Positions 37,707-46,876 of a DNA stretch of 64,000 nt are shown piece by piece; the stretch's first letter is position 1; each line of letters opens with the position of its first letter. A model generated the notes under the pieces. It had not been told where the DNA came from and made no database searches. It was given only the letters and a program-made list of their open reading frames with translations. The stretch lies in assembly GCF_030815975.1 (NCBI RefSeq), contig NZ_JAUSXL010000002.1, forward strand, positions 124,001 to 188,000, written 5' to 3'. Both the position numbers and the translations under genes were made by a program. This DNA is from Variovorax paradoxus. Lineage in GTDB: Bacteria > Pseudomonadota > Gammaproteobacteria > Burkholderiales > Burkholderiaceae_C.

Positions 37707-38755
37707 AAGGTGTTGGTGAAGCTCGCATTGCCGAGCCCGGTGCCGATCGTCAGCACGCCCCAGTGGGTCACATCGCGCATGAAAGGCAGTTCGCTCAGCC
37801 CCTGCACCACCGCGTCGTTGTGCATCAGTATCAGCGTGGGGCCGGAGCCGATCATCGGCATGCGGCGCCACAGCGCGCTCGGCAGGTGGAACGCGCGGCT
37901 TTCCCAGTCGCCCGGCAGGTTCTGCGTGCCGCGCTCGATCGAGCCGTCCTTGCGGATCAGCCCGGGGCAGGCAATGCCGATGAAGGGTGCCAGGCGGATC
38001 TGCTTGCGCTCGCAGTAGAGCACCATGTCCTCGAGCATGGCCGCGATGCGCTCGACCATGTCGGTGCGGTTCGGGTCGTCGTCCGCATGCCGCCATTTCT
38101 CCCGCCGCACCACCTTGGCAAGCGACAGGTCGCGTGCCTTGCGCCGCCGCGTCTTCACGATGCCGCAGCGTACGTTGGTGCCGCCGATATCCACCGCCAG
38201 GATGGCATCGTGCTCCTTGAGCATGGCCGGCGGCGCCAGGTGGACCCAGCCGATCAGGCCGCCGTCGTCGACCTCGTGCGACAGGCGCCCGAGCTGAACG
38301 TGCACCCCCAGCTCCTCGAGGATGGCGGCCGTCTGCAGGATGGCGCGCTCGCCCACGTCGCTTTCGGTGAAGCCGCCGCCCACCACGATGCGCTCCACCT
38401 TCTTCCACGAGGGCTGGCGCGTGAAGCGCTGGATCACCAAGGCCAGTTCCTCGGCGAATTCCTCGATGGCGCCATGCATCAGGTCGCCGGCTGCCGAGGT
38501 CTTCTGCAGCACGCGATCGAGCTGCTTCTTGCTGAGGTCGCGCGAGTGTTCCTTGCCCAGCGGATCGGCGCCGCTCTTGCGGCGGCGCTTGCGCCAGCGT
38601 TCGAGCAGTTCCCTGAAGGCCGTCTGGCTGGCCTGGTCACCGACGAAGCCCTCCTTGTCGCGCAGCTGCAGGCTGTAGCCCTCGACCCTGAGGCCCGGCA
38701 GCTCGCGCAAGCCGTGCACGTCGGGGCCGGGCAGGAGATGGGTTTTCTTCTTCAT
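37703..38755 (-). CDS. ROK-like sugar kinase with circularly permuted motif order
   Basis: A 350-residue protein of the ROK/ASKHA kinase fold whose segments run in an unusual order. Residues 40-170 look like the usual C-terminal part of a ROK kinase: helix GDLMHGAIEEFAEELALVIQ, then VERIVVGGGFTES (124-132) and SHEVDDGGLIGWVHLA (159-173). The usual N-terminal part follows: ILAVDIGGTNVRCGIVK (185-201), FIGIACPGLI (258-267), TQNLPGDW, catalytic-Asp motif MHNDAVVQGLSE (311-322) and LTIGTGLGNASF (335-346), where the protein ends. No ROK zinc motif (CxCGxxGC) is seen. The substrate is unknown. The gene overlaps the convergent outer-membrane factor gene by four bases. Confidence 0.8.
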   Translation of the reverse strand: MKKKTHLLPGPDVHGLRELPGLRVEGYSLQLRDKEGFVGDQASQTAFRELLERWRKRRRKSGADPLGKEHSRDLSKKQLDRVLQKTSAAGDLMHGAIEEFAEELALVIQRFTRQPSWKKVERIVVGGGFTESDVGERAILQTAAILEELGVHVQLGRLSHEVDDGGLIGWVHLAPPAMLKEHDAILAVDIGGTNVRCGIVKTRRRKARDLSLAKVVRREKWRHADDDPNRTDMVERIAAMLEDMVLYCERKQIRLAPFIGIACPGLIRKDGSIERGTQNLPGDWESRAFHLPSALWRRMPMIGSGPTLILMHNDAVVQGLSELPFMRDVTHWGVLTIGTGLGNASFTNTF

Positions 38756-38866
38756 GGCGGCCACTATGGATGCGGCTGCATCTACGAAGCATCGGTAGCC
38801 CGCACCAGGGTTTGTAGGAGATTGGCGGGTACGCCGGCCGTCTCGATATCTATACACTGGCCTGCG

Positions 38867-40426
38867 ATGCAACTGCCCCACCACCGCGTGCTGCGCGCCG
38901 CCCTGTTGCTGCTGGCCATGGCCTGGCTCGGCGCCGCCGCCTCGGCGCAGCCGGGCGACGGCACGCTGCGCGTCGGCTCCAAGCGCTTCACCGAGTCGTA
39001 CATCCTGGCCGAACTGCTGGCGCAGACCGCGGCGCCGCACACCGCATCGCCGCCGGTGGTGCGCCAGGGCCTGGGCAACACGGCCATCGTGTACGAGGCG
39101 CTGCGTTCGGGTGCCATCGATCTCTATGCCGAATACACCGGCACCATCGCGCTTGAGATTCTCAAGGGCTCGCCGGCCGAGACGCGCGAGGCCATGAATG
39201 CGGCGCTCGCGCCGCTGGGCCTGGGCGTGGCCATTCCGCTGGGCTTCAACGACGGCTATGCGCTGGCCGTGCGGGCGGCCGATGCCGAACGGCTCGGCCT
39301 GCGCACGCTGAGCGATCTCGCGAAGCACCCGGAGCTCAAGCTCGGCCTGTCAAACGAATTCCTCGGCCGCGCCGATGGCTGGAAGGGCCTGGCCGCGCGC
39401 TACGGCTTCACGCAAGCGCCCACCGGCCTCGACCACGGCCTGGCCTACGAAGCCGTGGCCGCGAAGCAGATCGACGCCATCGACATCTACACCACCGACG
39501 CCAAGATCGACCACCTCGGCCTGCGCGTGCTCGAAGACGACAAGAAATACTTTCCGCGCTACGACGCCGTGGTGCTCTACAGGCTCGACCTGCCGGCGCG
39601 GCTGCCCAAGGCATGGACCGCGCTGCAGGCGCTCGAAGGCCGCATCGATGAGCACGCGATGATCGCGATGAATGCGCGCGCCGAACTGCAGAGCGTGCCC
39701 TTCGACGCCATTGCGCGCGACTTCCTGGCCGGCACTGTGGGCAAGGGCGCAAAGGCGCAGGCACAGGAACCCCGGCACGGCTTCATGGCCAAGCTGTTCG
39801 GCCCCGACCTCTGGCAGCTCGCGCGCCAGCACCTGGTGCTGGTGGCGGTGTCGGTGGGCGTCGCGATCCTGATCGGTGTGCCGCTCGCGATCCTGGTGTT
39901 TCCGCATGTGCGGCTGCGTGCGCTGGTGCTCGGCTTCGCGAGCCTGCTGCAGACCGTGCCTTCGCTCGCGCTGCTGGCCGTGCTGATCTCGATGCTCGGA
40001 GCCATCGGTGCGCTGCCCGCGCTGATCGCGCTCACGCTCTATTCGCTGCTGCCGATCATGCGCAACACCGTGACAGGCCTGGCCGAAGTGCCGAACGGCC
40101 TGCGCCTGGCCGGCACCGCGCTGGGCATGACGCCGCCGCAGAGCCTGCGGCTGGTGCTGCTGCCGCTGGCACTGCCCACGCTGCTGGCGGGCGTGCGAAC
40201 GGCCACCGCGATTGCCATTGGCACGGCGACCATCGCGGCCTTCATCGGTGCGGGCGGATTCGGCGAGCGCATCGTCACGGGGCTGGCGCTCAACGACCGC
40301 GAGCTGCTGCTGGCGGGCGCGCTGCCGGCCGCAGCGCTGGCGCTGCTGAGCGAGGGGATCTTCGAGCTCGTGGAGTACCTGATGCGAAGACGCCGGCGCG
40401 CACCGCCGTCTTCGCTTCTGGCTTGA
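38867..40426 (+). CDS. Fused substrate-binding protein/permease, OsmF/OpuC type ABC importer
   Basis: A 519-residue fusion. After a signal peptide (LLLLAMAWLGAAASA), residues about 30-295 form a betaine/choline-type binding domain (LRVGSKRFTESYILAELLAQ, LGNTAIVYEALRSGAIDLYAEYTGT). Residues about 315-510 form a permease with roughly five helices and the coupling loop GLAEVPNGLRLAGTALGMTPPQSLRLVLLPLALP. Substrate class is quaternary-amine osmolytes by family. Binding domain first and permease second keeps the binding domain periplasmic. No cognate ATPase gene is adjacent, so it must borrow one. A TATACA sits 10 bp before the ATG. Confidence 0.87.
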   Translation: MQLPHHRVLRAALLLLAMAWLGAAASAQPGDGTLRVGSKRFTESYILAELLAQTAAPHTASPPVVRQGLGNTAIVYEALRSGAIDLYAEYTGTIALEILKGSPAETREAMNAALAPLGLGVAIPLGFNDGYALAVRAADAERLGLRTLSDLAKHPELKLGLSNEFLGRADGWKGLAARYGFTQAPTGLDHGLAYEAVAAKQIDAIDIYTTDAKIDHLGLRVLEDDKKYFPRYDAVVLYRLDLPARLPKAWTALQALEGRIDEHAMIAMNARAELQSVPFDAIARDFLAGTVGKGAKAQAQEPRHGFMAKLFGPDLWQLARQHLVLVAVSVGVAILIGVPLAILVFPHVRLRALVLGFASLLQTVPSLALLAVLISMLGAIGALPALIALTLYSLLPIMRNTVTGLAEVPNGLRLAGTALGMTPPQSLRLVLLPLALPTLLAGVRTATAIAIGTATIAAFIGAGGFGERIVTGLALNDRELLLAGALPAAALALLSEGIFELVEYLMRRRRRAPPSSLLA

Positions 40427-40474
40427 GGCCCTTGCAGATGCGGGATTCGGCTGCCCGGTCCCGTCACAGATGGA

Positions 40475-41911
40475 TCAGGCCAGCGTGTACGCCGTCTTCA
40501 CCGTGGTGAAGAACTCCTGCGCATACTTGCCCTGCTCGCGCGGCCCGTAGCTGCTGCCCTTGCGCCCGCCGAACGGCACGTGGTAGTCCACGCCCGCGGT
40601 CGGCAGGTTCACCATCACCATGCCGGCCTGGCTGTGGCGCTTGAAGTGCGTGGCGTACTTCAGGCTCGTGGTCGCAATGCCGGCCGAGAGGCCGAATTCC
40701 GTGTCGTTGGCCGTGGCCAGCGCCTCTTCGTAGTTCTTCACGCGGATCACGCTCGCAACCGGGCCGAAGATCTCTTCCTTGTTGATGCGCATGGCCGCCG
40801 CCGATTCGCTGAACAGCGCCGGCGACATGTAGTAGCCGTCGGTCTCCAGCTTCAGCAGCTCGCCGCCGGCCGCCAGCGTGGCGCCCTCGCCCTTGCCGAT
40901 GGCGATGTATTCCATGTCCTGGTCCAGCTGCGACTTGGACGAGACCGGGCCCACGTCTGTGCCCTGCGCCAGCGCATCGCCGACCTTGATCTTGGCCATG
41001 CGCGCCTTCATGGCCTCGATGAACTTCGGGTAGATGCCTTCGGTCACGATGAGCCGGCTGGAGGCCGTGCAGCGCTGGCCGGTGGAGTAGAACGCGCTCT
41101 GCACGCTGAGCTCCACGGCCTGCGCCAGGTCGGCGTCGTCCAGGATCACCTGCGGGTTCTTGCCGCCCATTTCGAGCTGCACCTTCTTGTGCTTGGTGAC
41201 GCACTGCACCGCGATGTTGCGGCCCACGCCGACCGAGCCGGTGAAGCTGATCGCATGGATGCCGGGGTGGTTGACCAGCGCCTCGCCGATCACACTGCCG
41301 CGGCCCATCACCAGGTTGAACACGCCCGCCGGGATGCCCGAGCGGCTGATGATTTCGGACAGCGCCCAGGCGCAGCCCGGCACGAGGTCGGCGGGCTTGA
41401 GGACCACGCAGTTGCCGAAGGCCAGCGCCGGCGCGATCTTCCAGGCGGGAATCGCGATGGGAAAGTTCCAGGGCGTGATGAGGCCGACCACGCCGACCGG
41501 CTCGCGCGTGATTTCCACGCCGATGTTCGGGCGCACCGAGGGCAGCAGCTCGCCCGCCAGGCGCAGGCATTCGCCGGCGAAGAACTTGAAGATCTGGCCG
41601 GCGCGGGTGGCCTCGCCGATGCCTTCGGCTTTTGTCTTGCCTTCTTCACGCGCGAGCAGGGTGCCGAGCTCTTCCTTGCGCGCGAGGATCTCGGTGCCGA
41701 TCTTGTCGAGCGCGTCGGAGCGCGCCTGGATGCTGCCGGTGGCCCAGGCCGGGAAGGCGGCGGTGGCGGCGGCCACGGCGGCCTCGACATCGGCGGCGCT
41801 GCCCTGCGCGTATTGGCCCAGCACGTCGGACAGGTTGCTGGGATTGACGTTGGGGCTGTAGCTTGCGCCGGCACGCCATTCGCCGCCGATCAGGTTGTCG
41901 AAGTTTTGCAT
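40475..41911 (-). CDS. Alpha-ketoglutarate semialdehyde dehydrogenase
   Basis: A 478-residue aldehyde dehydrogenase that oxidises 2,5-dioxovalerate to alpha-ketoglutarate, the last step of oxidative aldarate breakdown. ITPWNFPIAIPAWKIAPAL and ISFTGSVGVGRNIA bind NAD(P); LEMGGKNPQVILDDADL has the general-base Glu, and STGQRCTASSRLIV has the nucleophilic Cys. The specific assignment comes from its place downstream of gudD and kdgD on the same strand, 85 bp after gudD. Other semialdehydes would be possible without that context. Confidence 0.9.
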   Translation of the reverse strand: MQNFDNLIGGEWRAGASYSPNVNPSNLSDVLGQYAQGSAADVEAAVAAATAAFPAWATGSIQARSDALDKIGTEILARKEELGTLLAREEGKTKAEGIGEATRAGQIFKFFAGECLRLAGELLPSVRPNIGVEITREPVGVVGLITPWNFPIAIPAWKIAPALAFGNCVVLKPADLVPGCAWALSEIISRSGIPAGVFNLVMGRGSVIGEALVNHPGIHAISFTGSVGVGRNIAVQCVTKHKKVQLEMGGKNPQVILDDADLAQAVELSVQSAFYSTGQRCTASSRLIVTEGIYPKFIEAMKARMAKIKVGDALAQGTDVGPVSSKSQLDQDMEYIAIGKGEGATLAAGGELLKLETDGYYMSPALFSESAAAMRINKEEIFGPVASVIRVKNYEEALATANDTEFGLSAGIATTSLKYATHFKRHSQAGMVMVNLPTAGVDYHVPFGGRKGSSYGPREQGKYAQEFFTTVKTAYTLA

Positions 41912-41996
41912 GAGAGGTTCCTTGCTGCTCGATGGAAAGAAAGAAGCCGGAACACTGCGGGTCCGGCTGCGAAAATGGAAACGGGAGACTAAACCT

Positions 41997-43352
41997 TCAA
42001 CGCACCATGCAGGGCTTTTTGTTGTCGAAGGTCCAGCCCGGCATCAAGTATTGCATCGCCTGCGCATCGTTGCGCGCGCCCAGGCCGTGCTTCAGGTACA
42101 GCTGGTGCGCCTTCTCGACCTCATCCATGTCGAGCTCCACGCCCAGGCCGCCGCGCGTCGGCACCTTCACGAAGCCGCCCTCGATCTGCAGCGGCGCCTT
42201 GGTCAGGCGCTGGCCGTCCTGCCAGATCCAGTGGGTGTCGATGGCGGTGACCTTGCCGGGTGCCGCGGCCGCCACGTGCGTGAACATGGCCAGCGACACG
42301 TCGAAGTGGTTGTTCGAATGCGAGCCCCAGGTCAGGCCCCAGGCCTGGCACAGCTGGGCCACGCGCACGGAACCCTGCATGGTCCAGAAGTGCGGATCGG
42401 CCAGCGGAATGTCGACCGACTGCAGCGAAAGGCTGTGCACCATCTCGCGCCAGTCGGTGGCGACCATGTTGGTGGCGGTCGGAAGACCCGTGGCACGGCG
42501 GAACTCGGCCATCACCTCGCGTCCCGAGAACACGCCTTCGGCGCCGCACGGGTCTTCGGCATAGGCCATGACGCCATGCAGGTCACGGCACAGGCGGATC
42601 GCGTCGGCCAGCAGCCAGCCGCCGTTCGGGTCGAGCGTGACGCGCGCCTTGGGAAAGCGCTCGTGCAGCGCACGGATGGCTTCGACCTCTTCCTCGCCGC
42701 GCAGCACGCCGCCCTTGAGCTTGAAGTCGGTAAAACCGTAGCGCGCATGCGTGGCCTCGGCCAGGCGCACGATGGCCTCGGGCGTCATGGCTTCTTCATG
42801 GCGCAGGCGAAACCAGTCGTCGCCGGCGCCCGGATCGCTCTCGTAGGGCAGGTCGGTCTTGGTGCGGTCGCCCACATAGAACAGGTAGCCGAGCATCTGC
42901 ACCGCATCGCGCTGCTGGCCTTCGCCGAGCAGGGCCGCCACCGGCACCTCGAGATGCTGGCCCAGCAGGTCGAGCAGCGCCGCCTCGACGGCGGTGACCG
43001 CATGGATGGTCACGCGCAGGTCGAAGGTCTGCTGGCCGCGGCCGCCGCTGTCGCGGTTGGCAAACGCGCTGCGCAGGCTGTTGAGCACGGCGTTGTGGCG
43101 GCCGATGGGCTGGCCCACGATGAGGCCGCGCGCATCTTCGAGCGTCTGGCGGATCTTCTCGCCGCCCGGCACTTCGCCGACGCCGGTGTGGCCGGCGCTG
43201 TCGGTCAGGATCAGCAGGTTGCGCGTGAAGAACGGGCCGTGCGCGCCGCTCAGGTTCATCAGCATGCTGTCGTGGCCCGCGACGGGCACCACGCGCATGC
43301 CGGTGACCACGGGCGCGCCGGAGATGGGAGACGTGGAATCTGAAAGTGTCAT
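41997..43352 (-). CDS. gudD: D-glucarate dehydratase
   Basis: A 451-residue enolase-superfamily enzyme converting D-glucarate to 5-keto-4-deoxyglucarate with Mg2+. [16 protein letters not shown] carries the KxK catalytic Lys, and [11 protein letters not shown] and [16 protein letters not shown] carry metal ligands. [15 protein letters not shown] has the characteristic Asn, and [15 protein letters not shown] the catalytic His. Length matches E. coli GudD (446). [12 protein letters not shown] (43352) is preferred over an upstream in-frame ATG that overlaps the preceding gene. Confidence 0.94.
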   Translation of the reverse strand: MTLSDSTSPISGAPVVTGMRVVPVAGHDSMLMNLSGAHGPFFTRNLLILTDSAGHTGVGEVPGGEKIRQTLEDARGLIVGQPIGRHNAVLNSLRSAFANRDSGGRGQQTFDLRVTIHAVTAVEAALLDLLGQHLEVPVAALLGEGQQRDAVQMLGYLFYVGDRTKTDLPYESDPGAGDDWFRLRHEEAMTPEAIVRLAEATHARYGFTDFKLKGGVLRGEEEVEAIRALHERFPKARVTLDPNGGWLLADAIRLCRDLHGVMAYAEDPCGAEGVFSGREVMAEFRRATGLPTATNMVATDWREMVHSLSLQSVDIPLADPHFWTMQGSVRVAQLCQAWGLTWGSHSNNHFDVSLAMFTHVAAAAPGKVTAIDTHWIWQDGQRLTKAPLQIEGGFVKVPTRGGLGVELDMDEVEKAHQLYLKHGLGARNDAQAMQYLMPGWTFDNKKPCMVR

Positions 43353-43381
43353 TTTTTGCGCGAAACCCTGGGAGAGTGCTG

Positions 43382-43831
43382 CTAGATCCGCACGGCCTGG
43401 CGGGCCAGCATTTTCCACTCGCTGCCCTGCTTTTGCCAGACGCCGAGGATCTTCAGCGCCACCTTGCCGGGCTTGCCCGAATCGTTGGTGTCGGCCGCGA
43501 GCGTGTGGCGCACGATGGCCGTCTGGCCGTCGACCACCTTGATGGTCTGGTCGGTGATCGTGATGGCCACGAAGTCCGACTTGCCGGCCACCAGGTCGCC
43601 GATGAAGCTGGCCTTGGTGTCGACTCTGCCGCTCGAATGGCCGTAGCTCAGGTCGTCGGCCACCAGCGCGCCAAGGGCGGCTGCGGTGGGGTCGATCATC
43701 GCAAGGCGCAGCCGCTCGGCAGCCGCGGCCACGGCCGGCTCGGCCGATGCGCCGCCGCCCGCGGGCGCCATGGCGCAGCCGGCGAACAGAAAGGCCGATG
43801 CGGCCACGAGAAAGAGCTTCTTGATGGACAT
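43382..43831 (-). CDS. NTF2-like (SnoaL/DUF4440) lipoprotein
   Basis: A 149-residue small exported protein. The signal peptide ends LFAGCAMAP, a lipobox. The rest, [40 protein letters not shown] to [20 protein letters not shown], is the cone-shaped NTF2-like fold found in DUF4440 proteins. No catalytic function is assigned. Its place between kdgD and gudD with gaps of 46 and 29 bp makes it part of the aldarate operon, perhaps a periplasmic accessory that binds a sugar acid or lactone. Confidence 0.85.
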   Translation of the reverse strand: MSIKKLFLVAASAFLFAGCAMAPAGGGASAEPAVAAAAERLRLAMIDPTAAALGALVADDLSYGHSSGRVDTKASFIGDLVAGKSDFVAITITDQTIKVVDGQTAIVRHTLAADTNDSGKPGKVALKILGVWQKQGSEWKMLARQAVRI

Positions 43832-43877
43832 GCGTTGTCTCCGTTGTTGTTGTCTTCGTCGTTCCCGACTCGGCCGC

Positions 43878-44789
43878 TTACTGCGGGCCGAGAGCGTCGA
43901 TCAGCGCCTTGAGCTGTTCCATCTCGGCGGGCTTCAGATCGGTCAGCGGTGCGCGCACCGGGCCGGCGTCGTGGCCGACGATCTTGGCGCCGGCCTTGAC
44001 GATGCTCACGGCATAGCCGGGCACGCGGTTGCGCAGTTCGAGGTAGGGCATGAAGAAGTTCTTCAGCAGGCGGTGCTGCGTGGGCAGGTCGTCGTTCGCG
44101 ACCGCATGATAGAAGTCCATCGCCGTCTTCGGAATGAAGTTGAAGACCGCCGACGAGTACACGGGCGTGCCCATCGCCTTGTAGGCCGCGGCATAGACCT
44201 CGGCCGTGGGCAGGCCGCCCAGGTAGGCGAAGCGCTCGCCCATGCGCTGGTAGATGGCCACCATGGCCTCGATGTCGCCCACGCCGTCCTTGAAGCCCAC
44301 CAGGTTGGGGTTGCGCTCGGCCAGGCCGGCCAGCGTGTCGGGCTGGAGGCGGCTGCTGGCGCGGTTGTAGACGATCACGCCGAACTTCACGCTCTTGCAC
44401 ACGGCTTCCACGTGCGCGGCCAGGCCTTCCTGGCCGGCTTCGGTCAGGTAGTGCGGCAGCAGCAGGATGCCGTGGGCGCCGGCCTTCTCGGCCGCCTGCG
44501 CGCACTGGATCGCAAAGCGCGTGGGGCCGCCGGCGCCGGCAATGATCGGCACCACGCCGCGGCAGGTGTCGACCGCGGTCTGGATGATGCCGGGGTATTC
44601 GTCGCCGGTCAGCGAGAAGAATTCACCGGTGCCGCCGGCCGCGAACAGCGCGCTCGCGCCGTAGGGAGCAAGCCACTCGAGACGCTGCTCGTAGCCCTTC
44701 TTGTGGAAGTCGCCGTTCGCGTTGAAGTCGGTCAACGGGAACGAGAGCAGGCCGGAGCCCATGATGGATTTGAGTTCTTGAGGGTTCAT
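43878..44789 (-). CDS. kdgD: 5-dehydro-4-deoxyglucarate dehydratase
   Basis: A 303-residue DHDPS/NAL-superfamily lyase that dehydrates and decarboxylates 5-keto-4-deoxyglucarate to alpha-ketoglutarate semialdehyde. [16 protein letters not shown] and [17 protein letters not shown] are KdgD hallmarks. [11 protein letters not shown] has the catalytic Tyr, and [15 protein letters not shown] the Schiff-base Lys. Between it and the upstream binding-protein gene lies a 144-bp gap with a hairpin repeat. Confidence 0.94.
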   Translation of the reverse strand: MNPQELKSIMGSGLLSFPLTDFNANGDFHKKGYEQRLEWLAPYGASALFAAGGTGEFFSLTGDEYPGIIQTAVDTCRGVVPIIAGAGGPTRFAIQCAQAAEKAGAHGILLLPHYLTEAGQEGLAAHVEAVCKSVKFGVIVYNRASSRLQPDTLAGLAERNPNLVGFKDGVGDIEAMVAIYQRMGERFAYLGGLPTAEVYAAAYKAMGTPVYSSAVFNFIPKTAMDFYHAVANDDLPTQHRLLKNFFMPYLELRNRVPGYAVSIVKAGAKIVGHDAGPVRAPLTDLKPAEMEQLKALIDALGPQ

Positions 44790-44839
44790 CGAGACACCAA
44801 TGAGAGTGAGTTAAAAAATGGATCCGTTCTTTTCGTGGA

Positions 44840-44926
44840 CTACCGCGGAACCGGCTCTGCCGGGCCGCTGGTAGTGCCCCCAGTGAGGGGTTGGCAAGCG
44901 ACACGAAGTGCGCGCAGACTGGGGGA
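44840..44926. repeat. Double-hairpin intergenic repeat
   Basis: CTACC-GCGG...CCGC-TGGTAG (44840-44874) forms an imperfect hairpin with a CGGC/GCCG inner stem. CCCCCAGT (44877-44884) pairs with ACTGGGGG (44918-44925), enclosing CAC-GAA-GTG. It starts 8 bp past the Bug gene stop on the minus strand and fills the gap before kdgD. No T tract is present. The composition resembles repeats scattered in Comamonadaceae intergenic regions. Confidence 0.7.
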
Positions 44927-44933
44927 GAGCCAA

Positions 44934-45911
44934 TCAGTCGAGTTTGATGCCGGCATCGGCAACCACCTTGGCCCAGCGCGCGCGTTCCTTGCCGAAGAAC
45001 TGCTCTTCCTCGGCCGGCGCCATGGTCACGACTTCGGCGCCCTGCCCCGCGAGGCGCGAGCGGATGTCGGCCATGCGGATGACGGTGATCAGTTCCTTGT
45101 TGAGGCGCTGCACGATGGCGTCGGGCGTGCCCCTGGCCACCCGCACGCCCTGCCAGGTGCCCGACTCGAAGCCGGCCACGCCCTGCTCCGCGATGGTGGG
45201 CACTTCGCCGATCAGCGGCATGCGCGTCGATTTCGAAACGCCGAGCACCTTGAGCTTGCCGCTCTGCACATGCGGCAGGGTGGCCAGCATGCCGTTCATC
45301 AGAATCTGGGTCTGGCCGGCGACCGTGTCCTGCACCGCCTGCACGCCGCCCTTGTAGGGCACGTACTGCCAGCGCGCGCCGCTTGCGCGTTCGAGCGCCA
45401 CGCCGGCCAGGTGCGGCGCGCTGCCGGTGGCGGTGACGGCAAAGTTGATCTCCGACCGCTTCGACAGCGCGATCAGTTCCTTCAGGTTGTTGGCCTGGAC
45501 CGACGGATGCACCACCAGCAGGTGCGGCGAATAGGCCAGCATGGTCACGCCGCGCAGATCCTTCGAGGGATCGAAGGGCAGCTTCGTGTAGACCGAGGGG
45601 CTGATGGCGAGCGCGCCGACGTCGCACAGCAAGAGCGTGTAGCCATCGGGCTTGGACTTGGCGACGAAATCGGCGCCGAGATTGCCGTTGGCACCGGGCT
45701 TGTTGTCGACGATGACTGGTTGGCCGAGCGCTTCCGACAGCGGTTGGCTGATGGAGCGGGCAATGATGTCGGACGAACCGCCGGGCGGGTACGGCACCAC
45801 GAGGCGCACGGGCCTGGTCGGCCAGTTGTCGGCGGCATGCACGCCACCGCCGGCGGCAAGCACCCCGCCGCCGAGGGCGCCAAGCATCAGATCACGTCGG
45901 TTCAAGCTCAT
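44934..45911 (-). CDS. Bug-family solute-binding protein (aldarate locus)
   Basis: A 325-residue TctC/Bug periplasmic protein with a twin-arginine leader (LNRRDLMLGALGGG). VDNKPGANGNLGADFVAKSKPDGYTLLL, AVTATGSAPHLAGVAL and VPYKGGVQAVQDTVAGQTQILM are family signatures. It is second in the unit FadR-Bug-kdgD-NTF2-gudD-KGSADH, so a sugar acid ligand is likely. No TctAB subunits are encoded in the window. Confidence 0.9.
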   Translation of the reverse strand: MSLNRRDLMLGALGGGVLAAGGGVHAADNWPTRPVRLVVPYPPGGSSDIIARSISQPLSEALGQPVIVDNKPGANGNLGADFVAKSKPDGYTLLLCDVGALAISPSVYTKLPFDPSKDLRGVTMLAYSPHLLVVHPSVQANNLKELIALSKRSEINFAVTATGSAPHLAGVALERASGARWQYVPYKGGVQAVQDTVAGQTQILMNGMLATLPHVQSGKLKVLGVSKSTRMPLIGEVPTIAEQGVAGFESGTWQGVRVARGTPDAIVQRLNKELITVIRMADIRSRLAGQGAEVVTMAPAEEEQFFGKERARWAKVVADAGIKLD

Positions 45912-45941
45912 TCGGAGTCTCCTGCTGGGTTGTGTTGTCAG

Positions 45942-45952
45942 TCATCGTACAA
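45942..45952. promoter_or_regulatory. Degenerate second FadR-type half-site
   Basis: On the minus strand this reads TTGTACGATGA, matching the first eight bases of the perfect site TTGTACGACAA at 46841-46851. It lies 31 bp upstream of the Bug gene and 36 bp past the GntR stop. Confidence 0.35.
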
Positions 45953-45987
45953 CCAGGAACGACGATTGTCCACCCCCTCGGCACAAA

Positions 45988-46821
45988 TTACCTCGACGGA
46001 GCGGCCGGCGGCGCCTGGACCGCGGCTGCCTGCGCGGTTTCCTGCGCCACCCGCAGCCGTTCGCGGCTGTTGGTCAGGTGGATGCGCATGGCCGCACGGG
46101 CCGATTCCGGGTCGCGGCGTGCGATGGCTGCGTAGATTTCTTCATGCTCGCGGTTCACGCGGCTCAGGTACTCGCCGCGCCGGTCGTAGTTGCGGATGGC
46201 GGTGATGCGCGTGCGCGGAATGATCGTGGTGCCCAGGTGGCTCATGATGTCCGCGAAATACGGATTGCCCGTGGCCTGGGCGATCTGCAGGTGGAAGCGG
46301 AAGTCCGGCGCCACGGTGTCCCCCGCCACCGCCACGTTGCGCTCGAAATCGTCGAGCGCCTGGCGCATGGCGAGCAGGTGTTCCTCGGTGCGGCGCGTGG
46401 CGGCCAGCCCCGCGGATTCGGTTTCGAGGCTGATGCGCAGCTCGAGCACCGCCAGCACGTCCACCGAGGTGGCGATGTCGGCGGAATCGAGCCGGAACAT
46501 GCCGGCCGCGCGCGGCTGCAGCACGAAGGTGCCGACGCCATGGTGCGTTTCCACCAGCCCCGCGGCCTGCAGCTTCGACAGCGCCTCGCGCACCACGGTG
46601 CGGCTGACGCCGAAGGATTGCATGATGGCCGATTCGGTCGGCAGCTTGTCGCCCGGGCGCAGCTGCTGGCTGCGGATCTTCTCGCCCAGGTCCTCGACCA
46701 GCCCATGGGCGAGGCCGCGCGCCCGCGGCCGCGGGCGGCCCATGAAGGGCGCGCCGGCGGCAACTTCTGCCGCCGCGTCGGAAATTGAGGGATTACCCGC
46801 AGTCGTCTGGACCATGGTCAC
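45988..46821 (-). CDS. GntR regulator, FadR/FCD type, of the aldarate locus
   Basis: A 277-residue regulator. The HTH reads LRPGDKLPTESAIMQSFGVSRTVVREALSKLQAAGLVETHHGVGTFVL; the FCD domain follows with its metal-binding Asp/His set (ALDDFER, DFRFHLQIAQATGN, VNREHEEIYAAIARRD). GTG at 46821 is favoured since GGAGG lies nine bases upstream; an ATG six bases later is possible. It is divergent from udh and heads the minus-strand operon, so it probably represses both until a uronate or aldarate binds. Confidence 0.9.
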   Translation of the reverse strand: MTMVQTTAGNPSISDAAAEVAAGAPFMGRPRPRARGLAHGLVEDLGEKIRSQQLRPGDKLPTESAIMQSFGVSRTVVREALSKLQAAGLVETHHGVGTFVLQPRAAGMFRLDSADIATSVDVLAVLELRISLETESAGLAATRRTEEHLLAMRQALDDFERNVAVAGDTVAPDFRFHLQIAQATGNPYFADIMSHLGTTIIPRTRITAIRNYDRRGEYLSRVNREHEEIYAAIARRDPESARAAMRIHLTNSRERLRVAQETAQAAAVQAPPAAPSR

Positions 46822-46840
46822 GATAATAATCCTCCATTAG

Positions 46841-46851
46841 TTGTACGACAA
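46841..46851. promoter_or_regulatory. FadR-type operator TTGT-ACG-ACAA
   Basis: TTGTACGACAA fits the TTGT-N3-ACAA consensus of FadR-subfamily GntR regulators. It lies in the 55-bp gap between the divergent starts of the GntR gene and udh, where it can control both. Confidence 0.65.
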
Positions 46852-46876
46852 CAGATAACTTCTCACGTCAGCAAAA

